DNA of 64,000 bases from Belnapia mucosa (GCF_016775475.1 NZ_JAEUXJ010000003.1:481033-545032); one strand, 5' to 3'. Shown: positions 1-9,594, counted from the stretch's first letter. Translations and numbers: made by a program. Notes: generated from the letters alone by a model not told the origin.

Positions 1-172
1 TTCAGGGGTGGCCAGGCGGGGTGAGGCTGGGCTAGGCTGTCGCCCCATGAGGTTCCGTTTCGCCCTGTCTGCGCGAATTACCGGCCCGGCTGCCTGAGCC
101 GCGCCGTGGGTACGGCGCGTCCGCGCCGCCGGGTTCGCCCTTCCCACACCCTCAGCTCCCGGAACCTCCCCA

Positions 173-445
173 ATGTCCGAATCCTCTCTGTGCCGCGCGC
201 ATTTCCATGTCCTCGCCGAGGCCTCGCCCGGCCTGCTCTCCCGCCTCCTCCAGCCGCTGGCCAAGCGTGACCTGGTGCCGGATTTCGTCCGGGCGGTGCG
301 GGAAGGCGATCTGATGCGGGTCGAGCTCCTGCTGGAGGCGATGCCGCAGGAGATGGTGCATCTGGTCGGCGGCAATCTCGGCCAGGTGATCGGGGTGCTG
401 GAACAGCATTGCGAGTCTGGGCAGGCGCTGCTGCTGGCGGCATAA
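173..445 (+). CDS. small ACT-like protein of unknown function
   Basis: A 90-residue soluble protein with no signal peptide or membrane segment. Residues 10-78 alternate predicted strand and helix in a beta-alpha-beta-beta-alpha-beta order, starting FHVLAEASPGLLSRLLQPLA, which is the look of an ACT or ACT-like ligand-binding domain (compare the small subunit of acetohydroxyacid synthase). It ends 41 bp before the cydA start on the same strand, so it may be co-transcribed with the bd oxidase. The ATG is the first in frame. The ACT assignment is fold-level pattern recognition only; no ligand or partner can be named. Confidence 0.6.
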   Translation: MSESSLCRAHFHVLAEASPGLLSRLLQPLAKRDLVPDFVRAVREGDLMRVELLLEAMPQEMVHLVGGNLGQVIGVLEQHCESGQALLLAA

Positions 446-486
446 CCTTGCCCGGTTGAGGCCGACCCTCCACCGGAGCCCTTGGC

Positions 487-1914
487 ATGCTATGGGACGC
501 CCTGCCCGATGCGCTGCTGCTCGCGCGCATCCAGTTCGCCTTTACCGTCACCTTCCACTTCCTCTTTCCCGCCCTGACCATCGGGCTGGCCAGCTACCTG
601 ACGGTGCTGGAGGGGCTGTGGCTCTGGACCGGACGGGCCGCCTATCTCGATCTCTTCCGCTACTGGCTGAAGGTCTTCGCCGTGAACTTCGCCATGGGCG
701 TCGTCTCCGGCATCGTCCTCTCCTACCAGTTCGGGACCAATTGGTCGGTCTTCTCCGACCGCACCGGGCCGGTCCTCGGCCCCCTGCTGGGCTATGAGGT
801 GCTGACGGCCTTCTTCCTGGAGGCAGGCTTCCTCGGGGTGATGCTGTTCGGCCTCGGGCGCGTCGGGCGCGGGCTGCATTTCGCGGCGACCGCGTTGGTC
901 GCGATCGGCACGCTGATCTCGGGCTTCTGGATCCTCTCGGCCAATTCCTGGATGCAGACGCCGGCGGGCTTCACGATCGGGCCGGATGGGCGCTTCCTGC
1001 CGGCGGATTGGTGGGAGATCGTCTTCAACCCCTCCTTCCCCTTCCGCTATCTCCACACGATCACCGGCGCCTATCTGACCACGGCGATGATCGTCGGCGC
1101 GGCTGGCGCCTTCCACCTGCTGCGCGATCGCGGCAACGAGCGGGCGCGCATCATGTTCTCCATGGCGATGTGGATGGCGGCGACGGTCGCGCCGGCCCAG
1201 GCCTTCTTCGGCGACATGCAGGGGCTCTGGGCGCTGCACTACCAGCCGCAGAAGGTGGCTGCGATGGAAGGGCATTGGGAGACGCAGCGCGGCGCCCCGC
1301 TGATCCTGTTCGGCCTGCCCGACATGGCGCGGGAGGAGACGCGGATGCGGGTCGAGATTCCCTATCTCGGCAGCCTGATCCTCCGCCACAGCCTGGATGG
1401 CGAGATCCGCGGCCTCAAGGATTTCCCGCCCGACCAGCGGCCGACCAATGTCCCGCTGGTCTTCTGGTCCTTCCGCATCATGGTCGGCCTCGGCTGCCTG
1501 ATGATCGCGCTCGGCCTCGCCTCGCTCTGGCTGCGCTGGCGCCGGCGGCTTTACGAGACGGAGTGGTTCCAGCGCTGGACGGTGGCGATGGCGCCTTCCG
1601 GGCTGATCGCCGTGACCTTCGGCTGGATCACCACCGAGGCGGGGCGGCAACCCTATACCGTCTATGGGCTGATGCGGACGGCCGAGAGCGTCAGCCCGAT
1701 CGCGGCGCCGGCCGTCGCGGCCTCGCTCGCGGCCTTCGTCGTGGTCTATTGCTGCGTCTTCGGCGCCGGGATCTGGTACCTGTTCCGGCTGCTGGGCCAG
1801 CCGCCGCTGCCGCAGGAGGCGGGGCCGCGCGAGGATCAGCCGATCCGCACTGCCGGCATCACCCCGGCGCCTTCCGCCCAGCGTCTGTCCCCGAAGCCGG
1901 AGCGCGTGGGATGA
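487..1914 (+). CDS. cydA: cytochrome bd ubiquinol oxidase subunit I (CIO type)
   Basis: Subunit I of the inner-membrane bd-type quinol oxidase, which oxidises ubiquinol and reduces oxygen to water. The 475-residue protein has about nine hydrophobic segments. Likely haem ligands are His24 (in TFHFLFP), His190 (in FRYLHTITGAY) and Met396, and the quinol-site motif appears as GRQPY at 386-390 followed by TVYGLMRT. The length and short periplasmic Q-loop match the cyanide-insensitive (CioA) branch rather than the long-loop E. coli CydA. The stop overlaps the cydB start (ATGA), so the two are translationally coupled. Confidence 0.96.
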   Translation: MLWDALPDALLLARIQFAFTVTFHFLFPALTIGLASYLTVLEGLWLWTGRAAYLDLFRYWLKVFAVNFAMGVVSGIVLSYQFGTNWSVFSDRTGPVLGPLLGYEVLTAFFLEAGFLGVMLFGLGRVGRGLHFAATALVAIGTLISGFWILSANSWMQTPAGFTIGPDGRFLPADWWEIVFNPSFPFRYLHTITGAYLTTAMIVGAAGAFHLLRDRGNERARIMFSMAMWMAATVAPAQAFFGDMQGLWALHYQPQKVAAMEGHWETQRGAPLILFGLPDMAREETRMRVEIPYLGSLILRHSLDGEIRGLKDFPPDQRPTNVPLVFWSFRIMVGLGCLMIALGLASLWLRWRRRLYETEWFQRWTVAMAPSGLIAVTFGWITTEAGRQPYTVYGLMRTAESVSPIAAPAVAASLAAFVVVYCCVFGAGIWYLFRLLGQPPLPQEAGPREDQPIRTAGITPAPSAQRLSPKPERVG

Positions 1915-2939
1915 GCGCCGAGACCATCGCCACGATCTGGGCCTTCCTGATCGCCACCGCCGTCTTCCTCTATGTCTGCATGGATGGCTTCGACCTTGGC
2001 GTCGGCATCCTCTTCCCCTGGATTCGGGGGCAGGAGGATCGGGATGTCTCGGTCAACACCATCGCGCCGGTTTGGGACGGCAACGAGACCTGGCTGATCA
2101 TGGGCGGCGCCGGGCTCTTCGCCGTGTTCCCGCTGGCCTATGCGACGATCATGCCGGCCCTCTACATGCCGATCATCCTGATGCTGCTGGCGCTGATCTT
2201 CCGCGGCGTCTCCTTCGAGATGCGCTTCCGTGCGGAGACGGAGGGGCAGCGGCTGGCCTGGGACCGCGCCTTCTCCTGGGGGAGCTATGCGGCGACGCTC
2301 TGCCAAGGGCTGGCGCTCGGCGCCTTCGTGCAGGGGATCGAGGTGGAGGAGCGCGCCTATGCCGGCGGCTGGTGGGACTGGCTGACGCCCTTCTCCTGCC
2401 TCACCGCCGCGGCGCTGGTGGTGGGATACGGGCTGCTCGGCGCCTGCTGGCTGGTCTGGAAGACCGAGGGCGAGTTGCAGGACCAGGCGCGGACACTGGC
2501 GCGGCGGCTGGGCTGGCTGACGCTGGCCTGCATCGCGCTGGTCAGCGCCATCATGCCCTTCCTCCAGCCGGAATTCCGCGACCGCTGGTTCGCCTTCCCG
2601 GCCATCCTCGCGGCGCTGCCGGTGCCGTTGCTGGTCGTCTGGCTCGGCTGGCGGATGTTCCGGGCACTCGGCGAGACGGATGGGCATCCCTGGCGGGACG
2701 GGCTGCCCTTCCTCTGCGCGCTGGGGCTGTTCTTCCTGGCCTATACCGGGCTCGGCATCTCCATGTGGCCGATGATGGTGCCGCCGGAGATCACCATCTG
2801 GGACGCGGCGGCGCCGCGGGATTCGCAGCTTTTCCTGCTGGTCGGAGCGGCGGTGCTGATCCCGATCATCCTGGCCTATACCGGCTACGTCTATTGGCTG
2901 TTCCGCGGGAAGGTGAAGCACGGCGAGGGGTATCATTAG
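1911..2939 (+). CDS. cydB: cytochrome bd ubiquinol oxidase subunit II
   Basis: Subunit II of the bd oxidase, 342 residues and strongly hydrophobic, pairing with CydA in the membrane. The N-terminus carries the family hallmark FLYVCMDGFDLGVGILFPW, followed by PVWDGNETWLIMGGAGLFAVFP, both typical of CydB/CioB. The start at 1911 is chosen because it overlaps the cydA stop by four bases and begins the conserved N-terminus; a longer open frame upstream is only the alternative frame of cydA. The 3' end overlaps the small DUF2474 gene. Confidence 0.96.
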   Translation: MSAETIATIWAFLIATAVFLYVCMDGFDLGVGILFPWIRGQEDRDVSVNTIAPVWDGNETWLIMGGAGLFAVFPLAYATIMPALYMPIILMLLALIFRGVSFEMRFRAETEGQRLAWDRAFSWGSYAATLCQGLALGAFVQGIEVEERAYAGGWWDWLTPFSCLTAAALVVGYGLLGACWLVWKTEGELQDQARTLARRLGWLTLACIALVSAIMPFLQPEFRDRWFAFPAILAALPVPLLVVWLGWRMFRALGETDGHPWRDGLPFLCALGLFFLAYTGLGISMWPMMVPPEITIWDAAAPRDSQLFLLVGAAVLIPIILAYTGYVYWLFRGKVKHGEGYH

Positions 2940-3033
2940 CCGCTGGCTGTGGTTCCTCGGGCTCTGGGCGGCGGGGGTGGTGACGGTCGGGGCCGTCGCC
3001 ATCCTGCTCAGGGCGGCGATGCGGGCGCTGTGA
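2935..3033 (+). CDS. DUF2474/CydX-like small bd-oxidase subunit, apparent ATT start
   Basis: A 32-residue single-span peptide: SRWLWFLGLWAAGVVTVGAV, then a short tail ending in RAAMRAL. It begins inside the last codon of cydB and matches the small basic-then-hydrophobic DUF2474 peptides that follow CioAB genes and act like CydX in oxidase assembly or stability. There is no ATG, GTG or TTG upstream before an in-frame TGA at 2914. The likely start is ATT at 2935 (or ATC at 2932), preceded by GAGGGG as ribosome-binding site. The 3' end overlaps the convergent DUF29 gene by 26 bp. The peptide is well supported; the start codon is inferred. Confidence 0.78.
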   Translation: MSRWLWFLGLWAAGVVTVGAVAILLRAAMRAL

Positions 3034-3493
3034 GGCGGGCCAGAAGCACATCCACATTCGCCTCGGGGGCGAGGAGTTCCCAGAGCGTATAGGGGCAAGC
3101 TGGCGGCAACGGACGGATCGCGCCGCCCATCGCAGCCAACTTGCGGTCAGCGTAGCGCCGGGCATCCTCCCAGGCATCTGCGAGGCTGATTCTTTGGCCC
3201 ATGCCCGGAGTGAAGCGCTTCCGAGCGCCTTGCAGCGCGGCCAGGGCTTCCGCCAGCCAATGCTGCACCGGCTCGGGCTGCGGGGTGGCACAGGCCAGCA
3301 TGAGATGACGCAGCGCGATCTCGATCAGGCTCTCGACCGCGTGTAGTTCGCTCCGCCCCACGCTCTCGACCTCGTCGATCAGGTTGGTCCAGTCGACGGC
3401 GTCGTTCACCCGCTCGCCGGCGGCGAGGCGGCGAAGCAGATCGGCCTGCTGCTCCGACCAGAGCAGGATGTCGCGGTCGTAGAGCCCGTCCAT
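3008..3493 (-). CDS. DUF29 family protein
   Basis: A 161-residue protein of the DUF29 family, common in cyanobacteria and alphaproteobacteria and of unknown function. Visible family features are the N-terminal YDRDILLWSEQQADLLRRLA, the WTNLIDEVESVGRSELHAVES segment, and the RHLMLACATP helix. The start at 3493 is chosen because the conserved region begins MDGLYDRD; upstream sequence in this frame overlaps tyrA and has no family resemblance. It lies downstream of tyrA on the same strand (32-bp gap) and may be the last gene of that transcript. Confidence 0.8.
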   Translation of the reverse strand: MDGLYDRDILLWSEQQADLLRRLAAGERVNDAVDWTNLIDEVESVGRSELHAVESLIEIALRHLMLACATPQPEPVQHWLAEALAALQGARKRFTPGMGQRISLADAWEDARRYADRKLAAMGGAIRPLPPACPYTLWELLAPEANVDVLLARLTAPASPP

Positions 3494-3525
3494 GGCGGAA
3501 AGATAGGGCGCCGGGTGCGCCGGCG

Positions 3526-4413
3526 CTATGCCTGCTTCCGCTCGATCAACCCCCGCCGGATACGCCGCCCCCGGCGAATGCGGTCCTCGATGAAGTCGGA
3601 CTGCCCCCAGCGCACGGCCCGTGCCAGGGCATGGCTGTCCTCGGTGAAGCGGGCGAGCATCTCCAGCAGCGCGTCGCGGTTGTTCAGGAAGATGTCGCGC
3701 CACATGTCCACATCGCTCGCCGCGATGCGGGTGAAGTCGCGGAAGCCGGAGGCGGCGAATTTCAGCACCGCCTCGCGCGTCTCCTCCGCCAGGTCGTCCG
3801 CCGTGCCACAGATGGTGAAGGCGATCAGATGCGGCAGGTGGGAGACGATGGCGACGACCTTGTCATGCGTCTCCGCATCCATCCGCTCCACCATGGAGCC
3901 GCAACGGCGCCAGAGCTCCGCCACCCGCTCCACCGCCTCCCGGTCGCCATTCGGCACCGGCGTCAGGATGCAGTAGCGCCCCTCGAACAGGCTGGCGAAG
4001 CCGGCATCGGGGCCGGAATGCTCGGTGCCCGCCATCGGATGCGCCGGGACCAGATGCACCCCGGGCGGCAGCAGCGGGGCCAGGTCGCGGATCACGCTGC
4101 CCTTGGTGCTGCCGACATCGGTCAGGATGCAGCCGGGTGACAGGTGCGGCGCGATGCTCGCCATCACCCCGGCATAGGCGCCGACGGGGACGCAGAGGAT
4201 GACGCCATCGGCGCCCCGCACCGCCGCCGCCGGATCGCCCTCCACCACATCGGCGAAGCCGAGTTCGCGCACGCGGGCCAGCGTCTCCGGCCGGCGGGTA
4301 TGGGCGACGACCGTCTCCGCGATCCCGCCCCGCTCCCGCGCTGCCCGCGCGATGGAGCTGCCGACCAGCCCGACGCCGATGAGGCAGAGCCGCCGGAACA
4401 GCGGCTCAGCCAT
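3526..4413 (-). CDS. tyrA: prephenate/arogenate dehydrogenase (TyrA family)
   Basis: Oxidatively decarboxylates prephenate (or arogenate) in tyrosine biosynthesis. The 295-residue protein opens with a Rossmann nucleotide site, [17 protein letters not shown], and has the prephenate-dehydrogenase catalytic region around [15 protein letters not shown]. No ACT domain follows, so this is the monofunctional, possibly feedback-insensitive cyclohexadienyl type. Its start overlaps the end of hisC by eight bases, so it is the third gene of a chorismate mutase-hisC-tyrA operon. Substrate preference cannot be read from sequence. Confidence 0.93.
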   Translation of the reverse strand: MAEPLFRRLCLIGVGLVGSSIARAARERGGIAETVVAHTRRPETLARVRELGFADVVEGDPAAAVRGADGVILCVPVGAYAGVMASIAPHLSPGCILTDVGSTKGSVIRDLAPLLPPGVHLVPAHPMAGTEHSGPDAGFASLFEGRYCILTPVPNGDREAVERVAELWRRCGSMVERMDAETHDKVVAIVSHLPHLIAFTICGTADDLAEETREAVLKFAASGFRDFTRIAASDVDMWRDIFLNNRDALLEMLARFTEDSHALARAVRWGQSDFIEDRIRRGRRIRRGLIERKQA

Positions 4414-5497
4414 TGTCGCGCATGAAGCCCGTCAGCGCGTCCAGGACCATGGAGCATTCCTCGGCGGTGCCAATGGTGATCCGCAGGCATTGCGGCAGGC
4501 TGTAGCTGCCCATGGCGCGGACGATCAGGCCGCGCGCCTTCAGCGCCGCATCGGCCCCCTTGGCGCGCTCGGCGGTGCCGAAATCGGCAAGGATGAAATT
4601 GCCCTCGCTCGGATGCACCGTAATGCCGGCGGCGCGGAGGCCGTCGGAGAGCTTCGCCCGCCATTCGCTGTTGTGGGCGACGGACTTCTCCACCCAGCCC
4701 GGCTCGGCCAGCGCCGCGATGCCGGCGGCCATGGCGGGGGCGTTGACGTTGAAGGGGCCGCGGACGCGGTTCAGCACATCGGTGATGTGCGGCGGCGCAT
4801 AGGTCCAGCCGAGGCGCACGCCGCCGAGGCCGAAGACCTTGCTGAAGGTGCGGGTCATGATGGTGTTGGTGCCGGCCTCGACCAGCGCCGTGCCCGGGTC
4901 GTAATCCGGCCGCGTCACATATTCGGCATAGGCGCTGTCCAGCACCAGCAGCACGTCCTCGCGCAGGCCGGCGCGCAGGCGCTCGATCTCGGATTGCGGC
5001 AGGATGGAGCCGGTCGGGTTGTTCGGGTTGGCGAGGAACAGCAGCCGGGTGCGCGGGCCGACGGCCGCCAGCAGCGCATCGACATCGGCCGTCAGGTTCC
5101 GCTCCGGCACCTTGATGATGCGGCAGCCGGCATAGCGGCCGGCGATGTCGTACATGACGAAGCCATGCGCGCTCATCACCAGCTCGGTGCCCTCGCCGCC
5201 ATAAGCCATGATGATATGGCCGATGAGCTCGTCGGAGCCGTTGCCGCAGACGATCTTCTCCGAGTTCAGCCCGTAGCGGCGGGCGATTGCCTCACGGAGC
5301 GCCGTGCTGCCGCCATCCGGGTAGCGGTGCAGCTCGGTCGCCAGCTTGGCATAGGCCGCCTGGGCAGTGGGCGGAACGCCGAAGGCGCCCTCGTTGGAGG
5401 AGAGCTTGATAATCCGGTTGACGCCCGGGATCTTCGACTCGCCGCCGACATAGGGCTCGATCGAGAGGATGGAGGGGCGGGGCAGCAGGGTGGGCAT
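4406..5497 (-). CDS. hisC: histidinol-phosphate / aromatic aminotransferase
   Basis: PLP-dependent class-I/II aminotransferase of the HisC family, 363 residues. The Schiff-base lysine sits in [17 protein letters not shown], and the family motifs [21 protein letters not shown] and [10 protein letters not shown] are present. HisC-type enzymes transaminate histidinol phosphate and often also phenylpyruvate, 4-hydroxyphenylpyruvate or prephenate. Its place between chorismate mutase and TyrA argues for an aromatic role, possibly in addition to histidine synthesis. The start at 5497 shares one base with the stop of the upstream gene (TGATG). Confidence 0.92.
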   Translation of the reverse strand: MPTLLPRPSILSIEPYVGGESKIPGVNRIIKLSSNEGAFGVPPTAQAAYAKLATELHRYPDGGSTALREAIARRYGLNSEKIVCGNGSDELIGHIIMAYGGEGTELVMSAHGFVMYDIAGRYAGCRIIKVPERNLTADVDALLAAVGPRTRLLFLANPNNPTGSILPQSEIERLRAGLREDVLLVLDSAYAEYVTRPDYDPGTALVEAGTNTIMTRTFSKVFGLGGVRLGWTYAPPHITDVLNRVRGPFNVNAPAMAAGIAALAEPGWVEKSVAHNSEWRAKLSDGLRAAGITVHPSEGNFILADFGTAERAKGADAALKARGLIVRAMGSYSLPQCLRITIGTAEECSMVLDALTGFMRDNG

Positions 5498-6384
5498 CAG
5501 CCGATGACTCCTCTCTCGGGCACTGCGTAGAAGCCGAGCGGCAGGGCGCGGTCCACCGCCAGGGCGGCGAGGCGCGGATCGCCCTCGGCGAGCACGCCAT
5601 CCACCTCGGCCAGGGCCCGCAGCACGCCGCCCTCGCGGCGCAGCAGCAGCAGGCGTGGCGGCAGTCCGGCGGCGGTCAGCGCGCCGGCGAGCTGGGCGCG
5701 GCTGCGATCCGCCACTGCCTCGATCCGCAGCAGGGACCGGTCGGCGCCGCTCGGGTCGGGGGCGCCGGGTGCGACCGCCAGCGCCTCCGGCACGCCATCC
5801 CGGCGCGGGGCATAGAAGGGCAGCCGAGCGACGACCTGCAGCCGCGGGCTGTCGAGGCTGGTCCACCAGGCATCCTCGGGCGCCTCGCCCTCCTCGGGCA
5901 GCGGCAGCACGGCCACCTGCGCCTCCCCGGCGGCGACGGCGGCCAGCGCGCGGGAAGCGGTGGGCAGGCTGCGCAGCGGCGTCAGGCTGCCGAAATGCTC
6001 CCGCGCCAGCCGGCCATGCTCCGGGCTGCGGGCATAGGCGGCCACGGTGAAGCCGCCCTGCTGGGCGGAGGAGGAGGCCAGGATCTCCCGCCACACCCGC
6101 ACCAGCGCCTCGGCCGGCAGCGGGCCGTGATGGCGGGAGAGCAGGCGGCGGAGGATCATCGCCTCCCGCCCCGGCCGCAGCGGGCTGCCGGTCTTGGCGC
6201 GGCTGGCGGCGAGGCGCGCCACCACCTCGGCGCGCCGCATCACCAACTCGTGCAGCGCGTCGTCCAGCGCATCGATCTCCGCCCGCGCGGCGGCGAGCGC
6301 GTCGGGCGCGGGGCGCGCCGCGGTGGCGAGGCCAGGGGCGAGATCTGGGGCGAGGTCGGGGCTCGGGGTCATTGTCCGGAACAT
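5497..6384 (-). CDS. chorismate mutase with degenerate prephenate-dehydratase-like C-terminus
   Basis: A 295-residue protein. Residues ~28-110 form an AroQ-type chorismate mutase domain ([21 protein letters not shown], then [18 protein letters not shown]), which converts chorismate to prephenate. The rest resembles the layout of a P-protein: a periplasmic-binding-like stretch ([37 protein letters not shown]) where dehydratases have 'GEADYGVVPIENS', then an ACT-like segment near 225-285. The catalytic TRF motif and the ESRP signature of true dehydratases are not visible. I infer an active mutase with a regulatory or decayed dehydratase half. ATG at 6372 is an alternative start. First gene of the hisC-tyrA operon. 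Confidence 0.82.
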   Translation of the reverse strand: MFRTMTPSPDLAPDLAPGLATAARPAPDALAAARAEIDALDDALHELVMRRAEVVARLAASRAKTGSPLRPGREAMILRRLLSRHHGPLPAEALVRVWREILASSSAQQGGFTVAAYARSPEHGRLAREHFGSLTPLRSLPTASRALAAVAAGEAQVAVLPLPEEGEAPEDAWWTSLDSPRLQVVARLPFYAPRRDGVPEALAVAPGAPDPSGADRSLLRIEAVADRSRAQLAGALTAAGLPPRLLLLRREGGVLRALAEVDGVLAEGDPRLAALAVDRALPLGFYAVPERGVIG

Positions 6385-6511
6385 CGTTCGCCGGTTGCTT
6401 TAGACGCGCCGGGGCCCCGCGCCAAGGCATTCCCCCAGGGAGTCCAACCGGGGCGGCGGTTGAAGCCGGCGCCCGCCCGGCCTAATGCTGCCGTCCGAGC
6501 ACGAATAGGCC

Positions 6512-7666
6512 ATGTCAGCACACGTCCTGCCCTTCCCCCAGGTGGACCATCAACGCGCCCTCTTCCCCGAGGGGCTGGCGCTGGATTGCGGGATGGCCAT
6601 CGCCCCGCTGGCGGTCGCCTACCGCACCTATGGCCGGCTGAACGCGGCGCGCAGCAATGCCATCCTGGTCTGCCACGCCCTGACCGGCGACCAATACATG
6701 GCCGAGCCGCACCCGCTGACCGGCAAGCCCGGCTGGTGGGAGGCGGTGGTCGGTCCCGGTCGGCCGCTGGACACCGACCGCTACTTCCTGGTCTGCGCCA
6801 ATGTGCTGGGCGGCTGCATGGGCTCGACCGGCCCGCGCGACGAGATGACGGATGCCGAAGGCCGCCCGCTCGGCCGCCCCTGGGGGACGGATTTCCCCAA
6901 TGTCACCATCCGCGACATGGTCCGCGCCCAGCGCAAGCTGGTGGAGCATCTGGGCATCGAGCGGTTGCTGGCCGTGGTCGGCGGCTCGATGGGTGGGATG
7001 CAGGTGTTGGAATGGGCCGCGACCTTCCCCGAGGCGATCTATGCCGCGGCGCCGATCGCGACGGCCGCCTATCACAGCGCCCAGAACATCGCCTTCCACG
7101 AGGTCGGCCGCGCCGCCATCCATTCCGACCCGGACTGGCGCGAGGGCCGCTACTGGGAGGATGGCCGGGTGCCGGCCAAGGGCCTCTCGGTCGCCCGGAT
7201 GGTGGCGCATATCACCTACCTGTCCGAGGAAGCGCTGACCCGGAAATTCGGCCGCCGCCTGCGCGGCGCCAGTTCCCTCACCTTCCTCGAGGATGTGTTC
7301 GAGGTGGAGAGCTACCTGCGCCACCAGGGCAGCACCTTCGTCCGCCGCTTCGACGCCAACAGCTACCTGACCATCACCCGCGCCATGGACTACTTCGACT
7401 TGGCCTCGGAGCATGGCGGCGACCTGGCGGCGGCCTTCCGCGGACAGGAGACGCGCTTCTTCGTCGCCTCCTTCAGCAGCGACTGGCTGTTCCCGACCGG
7501 CGGCAGCCGGGAGATCGTGCGGGCGCTGAACGCGGCGGCGGCCAATGTCTCCTTCGTCGAGATCGCCTCCGACAAGGGGCATGACGCCTTCCTGCTGGAG
7601 GAGCCGGACTTCCACCGGGCGCTGGGCGGTTTCCTCTCGGGCTGCGCGGCGCGGCTGGGGGTTTGA
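6512..7666 (+). CDS. metX: homoserine O-acetyltransferase
   Basis: Alpha/beta-hydrolase-fold enzyme that acylates homoserine in methionine biosynthesis; 384 residues, normal for the family. The nucleophile elbow is GGSMGGMQ, and the other triad members fit SDWLFPT (Asp) and [10 protein letters not shown] (His). The N-terminal [28 protein letters not shown] is diagnostic of MetX. Acetyl versus succinyl specificity is not decided here. It is divergent from the chorismate mutase operon with a 127-bp gap. Unlike many alphaproteobacteria, no metW follows; a repeat element takes its place. Confidence 0.95.
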   Translation: MSAHVLPFPQVDHQRALFPEGLALDCGMAIAPLAVAYRTYGRLNAARSNAILVCHALTGDQYMAEPHPLTGKPGWWEAVVGPGRPLDTDRYFLVCANVLGGCMGSTGPRDEMTDAEGRPLGRPWGTDFPNVTIRDMVRAQRKLVEHLGIERLLAVVGGSMGGMQVLEWAATFPEAIYAAAPIATAAYHSAQNIAFHEVGRAAIHSDPDWREGRYWEDGRVPAKGLSVARMVAHITYLSEEALTRKFGRRLRGASSLTFLEDVFEVESYLRHQGSTFVRRFDANSYLTITRAMDYFDLASEHGGDLAAAFRGQETRFFVASFSSDWLFPTGGSREIVRALNAAAANVSFVEIASDKGHDAFLLEEPDFHRALGGFLSGCAARLGV

Positions 7667-7695
7667 GAGGCGGCTGTCAGCTCGGCCCGGCCTGG

Positions 7696-7796
7696 TGTCC
7701 TTCCGCGGGTTTGCCGCGGAAGGCTGTGCGAGGTCTTGGGAGAGGAACGACTAACCGGCCCCCCCCGCAAAGCCGCGTAGCGGTTTTGTGGGGAAT
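7696..7796 (+). repeat. ~100-bp double-hairpin interspersed repeat, copy 1
   Basis: Two palindromes separated by ~45 bp: CCTTCCGCGGGTTTGCCGCG (7699-7718, closing with GAAGG) and a second hairpin around CGCAAAGCCGCGTAGCGG near 7766-7791. A second copy in reverse complement lies at 11052-11151. Outer arms and the GGCTGTGCGAGG stretch are conserved, while the centre varies. This copy lies between metX and the convergent GNAT-Nudix gene, whose stop it touches, so it could serve as a bidirectional terminator. No coding capacity is expected. Confidence 0.85.
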
Positions 7797-8791
7797 TAGA
7801 GGAAGTCCTGCAGCATCGCCACCAGCGGCTTGTCCGCCGGCGGCATGGCATAGCCGCCCATCTGCCGTGGCCGCACCCAGGCCAGCGCCTGCCCCTCCAC
7901 CGCCCGCATCGTCCCGCCCCATTTCCGGCAGAGATAGAGCGGCATCATCAGGTGGAATTTCTCATAGGCATGCGAGGCGAAGGTGAAGGGGGCGAGGCAG
8001 CTCTCGCTGACATCGATGTCGAGTTCCTCCTTCAGCTCGCGGATCAGCGCGGCCTCGGGGCTCTCGCCCGGCTTCACCTTGCCGCCGGGGAACTCCCAGA
8101 GGCCCGCCAGCGGCTTGCCCTCCGGCCGCCGGGCCAGCAGCACCCGCCCATCGGCATCGACCAGCGCCACGGCCGCGACCAGCAGCACCGTCCGGTCGGC
8201 CGGCGCCGGCGGGACGGCGGTGGCCAGGATCTCCTCCCGCGTCGCGCGGAACAGCAGCACCGGCATCGGCCCGCCGCGCGAGAGGAAGGTCTGCATCGCC
8301 TCCCCCGCCGGCCGCAGGCCCAGCCGCCGCAGCACGGCGGCGGAGCGGGTATTCTCCCGCAGCGCGCTGGCATGCACCGCCTCCAGGCCGAGCTGCGCCA
8401 GCGCCCAGCGGCAAAGCCCGGCGGCGGCTTCCGGCGCCACGCCATGGCCCCAGAATTTCCGCCCCACCCAATAGCCGAGCTCCGCCCCGCGCCGGTCGGC
8501 ATCGAGCGTCAGCGCCACGCAGCCGACCAGCGTCTCGGCCGGGCCCTCGGGCCCCGGCTCCTCGCCGGTGATGGCCAGGTGCCAGGCCTCGCCGGCCTCG
8601 ATCTGCGCCCAGGTCGAGCGGATCCAGCTCTCGGCTCGGTCGAGGCCATAGGGGTAGGGCACGCGGGCAAGGGTCTTCGCCACCTCCCAGTCATTCACCA
8701 GCCGGTGCAGCGCCGGCGCATCCTCGGCGCGCAGCGGGCGGAGGGTGAGGCGTTCGGTGCGGATGGGCGGGAAATCGGGGGGTGCGGTCAC
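7796..8791 (-). CDS. GNAT acetyltransferase-Nudix hydrolase fusion
   Basis: A 331-residue two-domain protein. Residues ~8-190 are a RimJ/RimL-type N-acetyltransferase (IRTERLTLRPLRAEDAPAL; the acetyl-CoA region is around WVGRKFWGHGVAPEAAAGL). Residues ~200-331 are a MutT-like Nudix domain with an intact Nudix box, GGKVKPGESPEAALIRELKE followed by ELDI, fitting GX5EX7REUXEEXGU. MutT proteins clean 8-oxo-dGTP from the nucleotide pool; the acetyltransferase substrate is unknown. Such fusions are known in Rhodospirillales, but why the domains are joined is not. ATG start, single gene, convergent with metX. Confidence 0.9.
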   Translation of the reverse strand: MTAPPDFPPIRTERLTLRPLRAEDAPALHRLVNDWEVAKTLARVPYPYGLDRAESWIRSTWAQIEAGEAWHLAITGEEPGPEGPAETLVGCVALTLDADRRGAELGYWVGRKFWGHGVAPEAAAGLCRWALAQLGLEAVHASALRENTRSAAVLRRLGLRPAGEAMQTFLSRGGPMPVLLFRATREEILATAVPPAPADRTVLLVAAVALVDADGRVLLARRPEGKPLAGLWEFPGGKVKPGESPEAALIRELKEELDIDVSESCLAPFTFASHAYEKFHLMMPLYLCRKWGGTMRAVEGQALAWVRPRQMGGYAMPPADKPLVAMLQDFL

Positions 8792-8866
8792 AGCCAGGGA
8801 GGAGGCGCCAGCCGCCCCTCCCCTGTCAACGCGGCGGTCCCTGCGCCCACTGGGCCGGGCGCATTT

Positions 8867-9349
8867 TCAGCCCGGCTGTGGCGCCGCCGCCGGCCCGAAG
8901 CCGAGCGCCCGGAGTGCGGCGATGCTGCCTTCGGCCGAGACATGATGGACGAAGATGCCGCCCTTCTTTTCCCAGCCCGGCCCGGCCGAGGCGCGGTCAT
9001 CCACCAGCACATGGCCGGGGCCGGACCAGCGCGGCTTCTCCCGGCTCATGCAGGTGATGACGGGGACATGCGCGCCGAGCACCCGGGCGACCCAGGCCCG
9101 CTTCTGCGCCGGGGCCCAGGCGCCGAGCGGCAGGCCGGTGAGGATGGTCGGGCGGTGCGGCGCGCAGAAGCGCCACAACGCCTCGGCATCGTGCATCGTC
9201 TCCAGCGTCTCGAAGAAACGGGGGGCGCGGGACAGCGCGGCCCACATGGTCTTCAGCGGCAGGTCCTCGGGCCGCTGGCCGGTCACCGCATGCACGCCGC
9301 GGTCGAAATCCGCCAGCACGCCATCAAGGTCGAGGAAAAGCGGGCCCAA
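8867..9349 (-). CDS. HAD-like phosphatase, probable TTG start
   Basis: A ~160-residue HAD-superfamily protein opening with motif I, LFLDLDGVLADFDRGV (Asp nucleophile and Asp+2 acid/base). Later motifs are TILTGLP (motif II Thr) and the acidic VLVDDRAS (motif IV); the lysine of SREKPRW is a motif III candidate. The frame is open up through the adjacent tRNA, but that cannot be coding, so the start is placed at TTG 9349, just before the conserved core. The protein resembles 5'-nucleotidase-like or uncharacterised HAD proteins; substrate unknown. Confidence 0.78.
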   Translation of the reverse strand: MGPLFLDLDGVLADFDRGVHAVTGQRPEDLPLKTMWAALSRAPRFFETLETMHDAEALWRFCAPHRPTILTGLPLGAWAPAQKRAWVARVLGAHVPVITCMSREKPRWSGPGHVLVDDRASAGPGWEKKGGIFVHHVSAEGSIAALRALGFGPAAAPQPG

Positions 9350-9372
9350 GGGACGGATGCCTGGAGGATGGG

Positions 9373-9448
<76 letters not shown>

Positions 9449-9594
9449 GAACCATCCGGCGGGCTTGGGGACCCGCAGGGCGCGCTAGATGCCCCCGCGC
9501 CGCGTCCGAGTCAAGCGTGCTTGTCCACGGGAGCCGCCGTCACTAGGTTGCGCCCGCGTTTCCACAGGCTCCGCCGCAGCTCAAGGTCCCCCGC

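Noticed and set aside
6385..6511. Possible SAM-II or SAM/SAH riboswitch upstream of metX
   Set aside because: The gap is GC-rich with hairpin potential, but I could not match the conserved pseudoknot sequences of either class.
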